Shown: positions 4,999 to 5,235 of the stretch, piece after piece | How positions within the stretch are numbered: the stretch's first letter is position 1 | Layout: each line of letters opens with the position of its first letter | Assembly (NCBI GenBank): GCA_964658445.1 | Contig: CAZZZH010000302.1 | Span: forward strand, 1 to 5,235 | Direction: 5' to 3' | Source: Ilyomonas sp964658445 | GTDB taxonomy: Bacteria > Bacteroidota > Bacteroidia > Chitinophagales > Chitinophagaceae | Length of the DNA: 5,235 bases | Made by a program: the position numbers and the translations under genes | Notes under the pieces: generated by a model | What the model was told of the DNA's origin: nothing | The model's database searches: none | The model's input: the letters and a program-made list of their open reading frames with translations, nothing else

Positions 4999-5235
4999 AG
5001 CTGCTTGTGCGGGTGTTTTTCACCAACGCTGGCCAACATATATTCTTTCCCAAAAAGAGTAGCACAGTAAAACCAAAAAGTGTCTCCTGTTCCTCAAACA
5101 GTACCCACATTTTCCTTCACAGGTAAAACAGCCGGATGCTTTAACTCAAGTGTCTTAATTTATCTTACCCTATCTCTCATCATTCTATTCTCATTTCTTT
5201 CAATTCTATTTGCATTTCGCTCTCATCTATCACCA
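4999..5235. other. Stretch without a confident gene
   Basis: I see no supported gene here. There is a small hairpin, CTGTT/AACAG (5087-5091 and 5097-5101, 5-nt loop), and GGTG-T5-CACC at 5012-5024, both too short to interpret. From about 5155 to the end the + strand becomes very pyrimidine-rich (C and T with few G), which often marks the purine-rich coding or 3'-flanking strand of a leftward gene. Confidence 0.5.
5180..5233 (-). CDS. Possible C-terminal end of a leftward gene entering from the right
   Basis: On the minus strand one frame is open from the window edge for 17 codons and then meets two stops in a row (TGA TGA, 5177-5182). The readable tail is charged and helix-like: V-I-D-E-S-E-M-Q, then I-E-L-K-E-M-R-I-E. 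The other two minus-strand frames hit stops within the first few codons. The fragment is too short to assign to a family, and 17 open codons are easily found by chance, so this is tentative. The purine-rich minus strand is compatible with coding. I see no terminator for it on the minus strand down to 5000. Confidence 0.2.
   Translation of the reverse strand: MIDESEMQIELKEMRIE

Noticed and set aside
4997..5110. 37-codon ATG-started frame on the minus strand with a purine-rich upstream stretch
   Set aside because: It begins and ends in non-coding sequence, its stop codon overlaps the mrp terminator T-run, and the peptide shows no recognisable feature. A chance open frame is likelier.

Overview
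The window looks like chromosomal DNA of a Bacteroidota bacterium, probably near the Chitinophagaceae. This is inferred from the protein style (a secreted carboxypeptidase-regulatory-like domain protein, and an Mrp protein of the Bacteroidota type with 'FTPAELPGN' where other lineages have CxxC), from weak or absent Shine-Dalgarno sequences, and from TAnnTTTG-type -7 boxes. No database search was possible, so the taxonomy is a family-level guess.

Layout, left to right. (1) 1-144: the 3' end of trmD (+), then a 205-nt gap holding a strong intrinsic terminator (285-318). A perfect TAnnTTTG box (199-206) and a foldable stretch (211-284) lie upstream of it, so a small RNA is possible. (2) 350-1249 (-): a secreted protein of unknown function, convergent with trmD. 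(3) 1397-2299 (-): an NAD-dependent 3-hydroxybutyryl-CoA dehydrogenase whose stop codon sits inside a perfect 8-bp inverted repeat. (4) 2381-3032 (+): a MntA/HepT toxin-antitoxin pair (minimal nucleotidyltransferase antitoxin and HEPN RNase toxin), overlapping by 23 nt and more AT-rich than its surroundings. (5) 3063-3716 (-): a secreted carboxypeptidase-regulatory-like domain protein, convergent with hepT. (6) 3828-4928 (+): an Mrp/ApbC P-loop iron-sulfur carrier with an N-terminal MIP18 domain, followed by a strong terminator (4958-4998). (7) 4999-5235: no confident gene. Its right end is strongly pyrimidine-rich on the + strand and may hold the last codons of a leftward gene.

The genes do not form one pathway. 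Most are single transcription units: tRNA modification (trmD), acyl-CoA metabolism (hbd), Fe-S cluster delivery (mrp) and two envelope or secreted proteins. The one true operon and clearest accessory element is mntA-hepT, inserted between housekeeping-like genes. It belongs to a known system type. The least explained signals are the candidate small RNA after trmD and the Mrp protein that lacks the family's cluster-binding CxxC.
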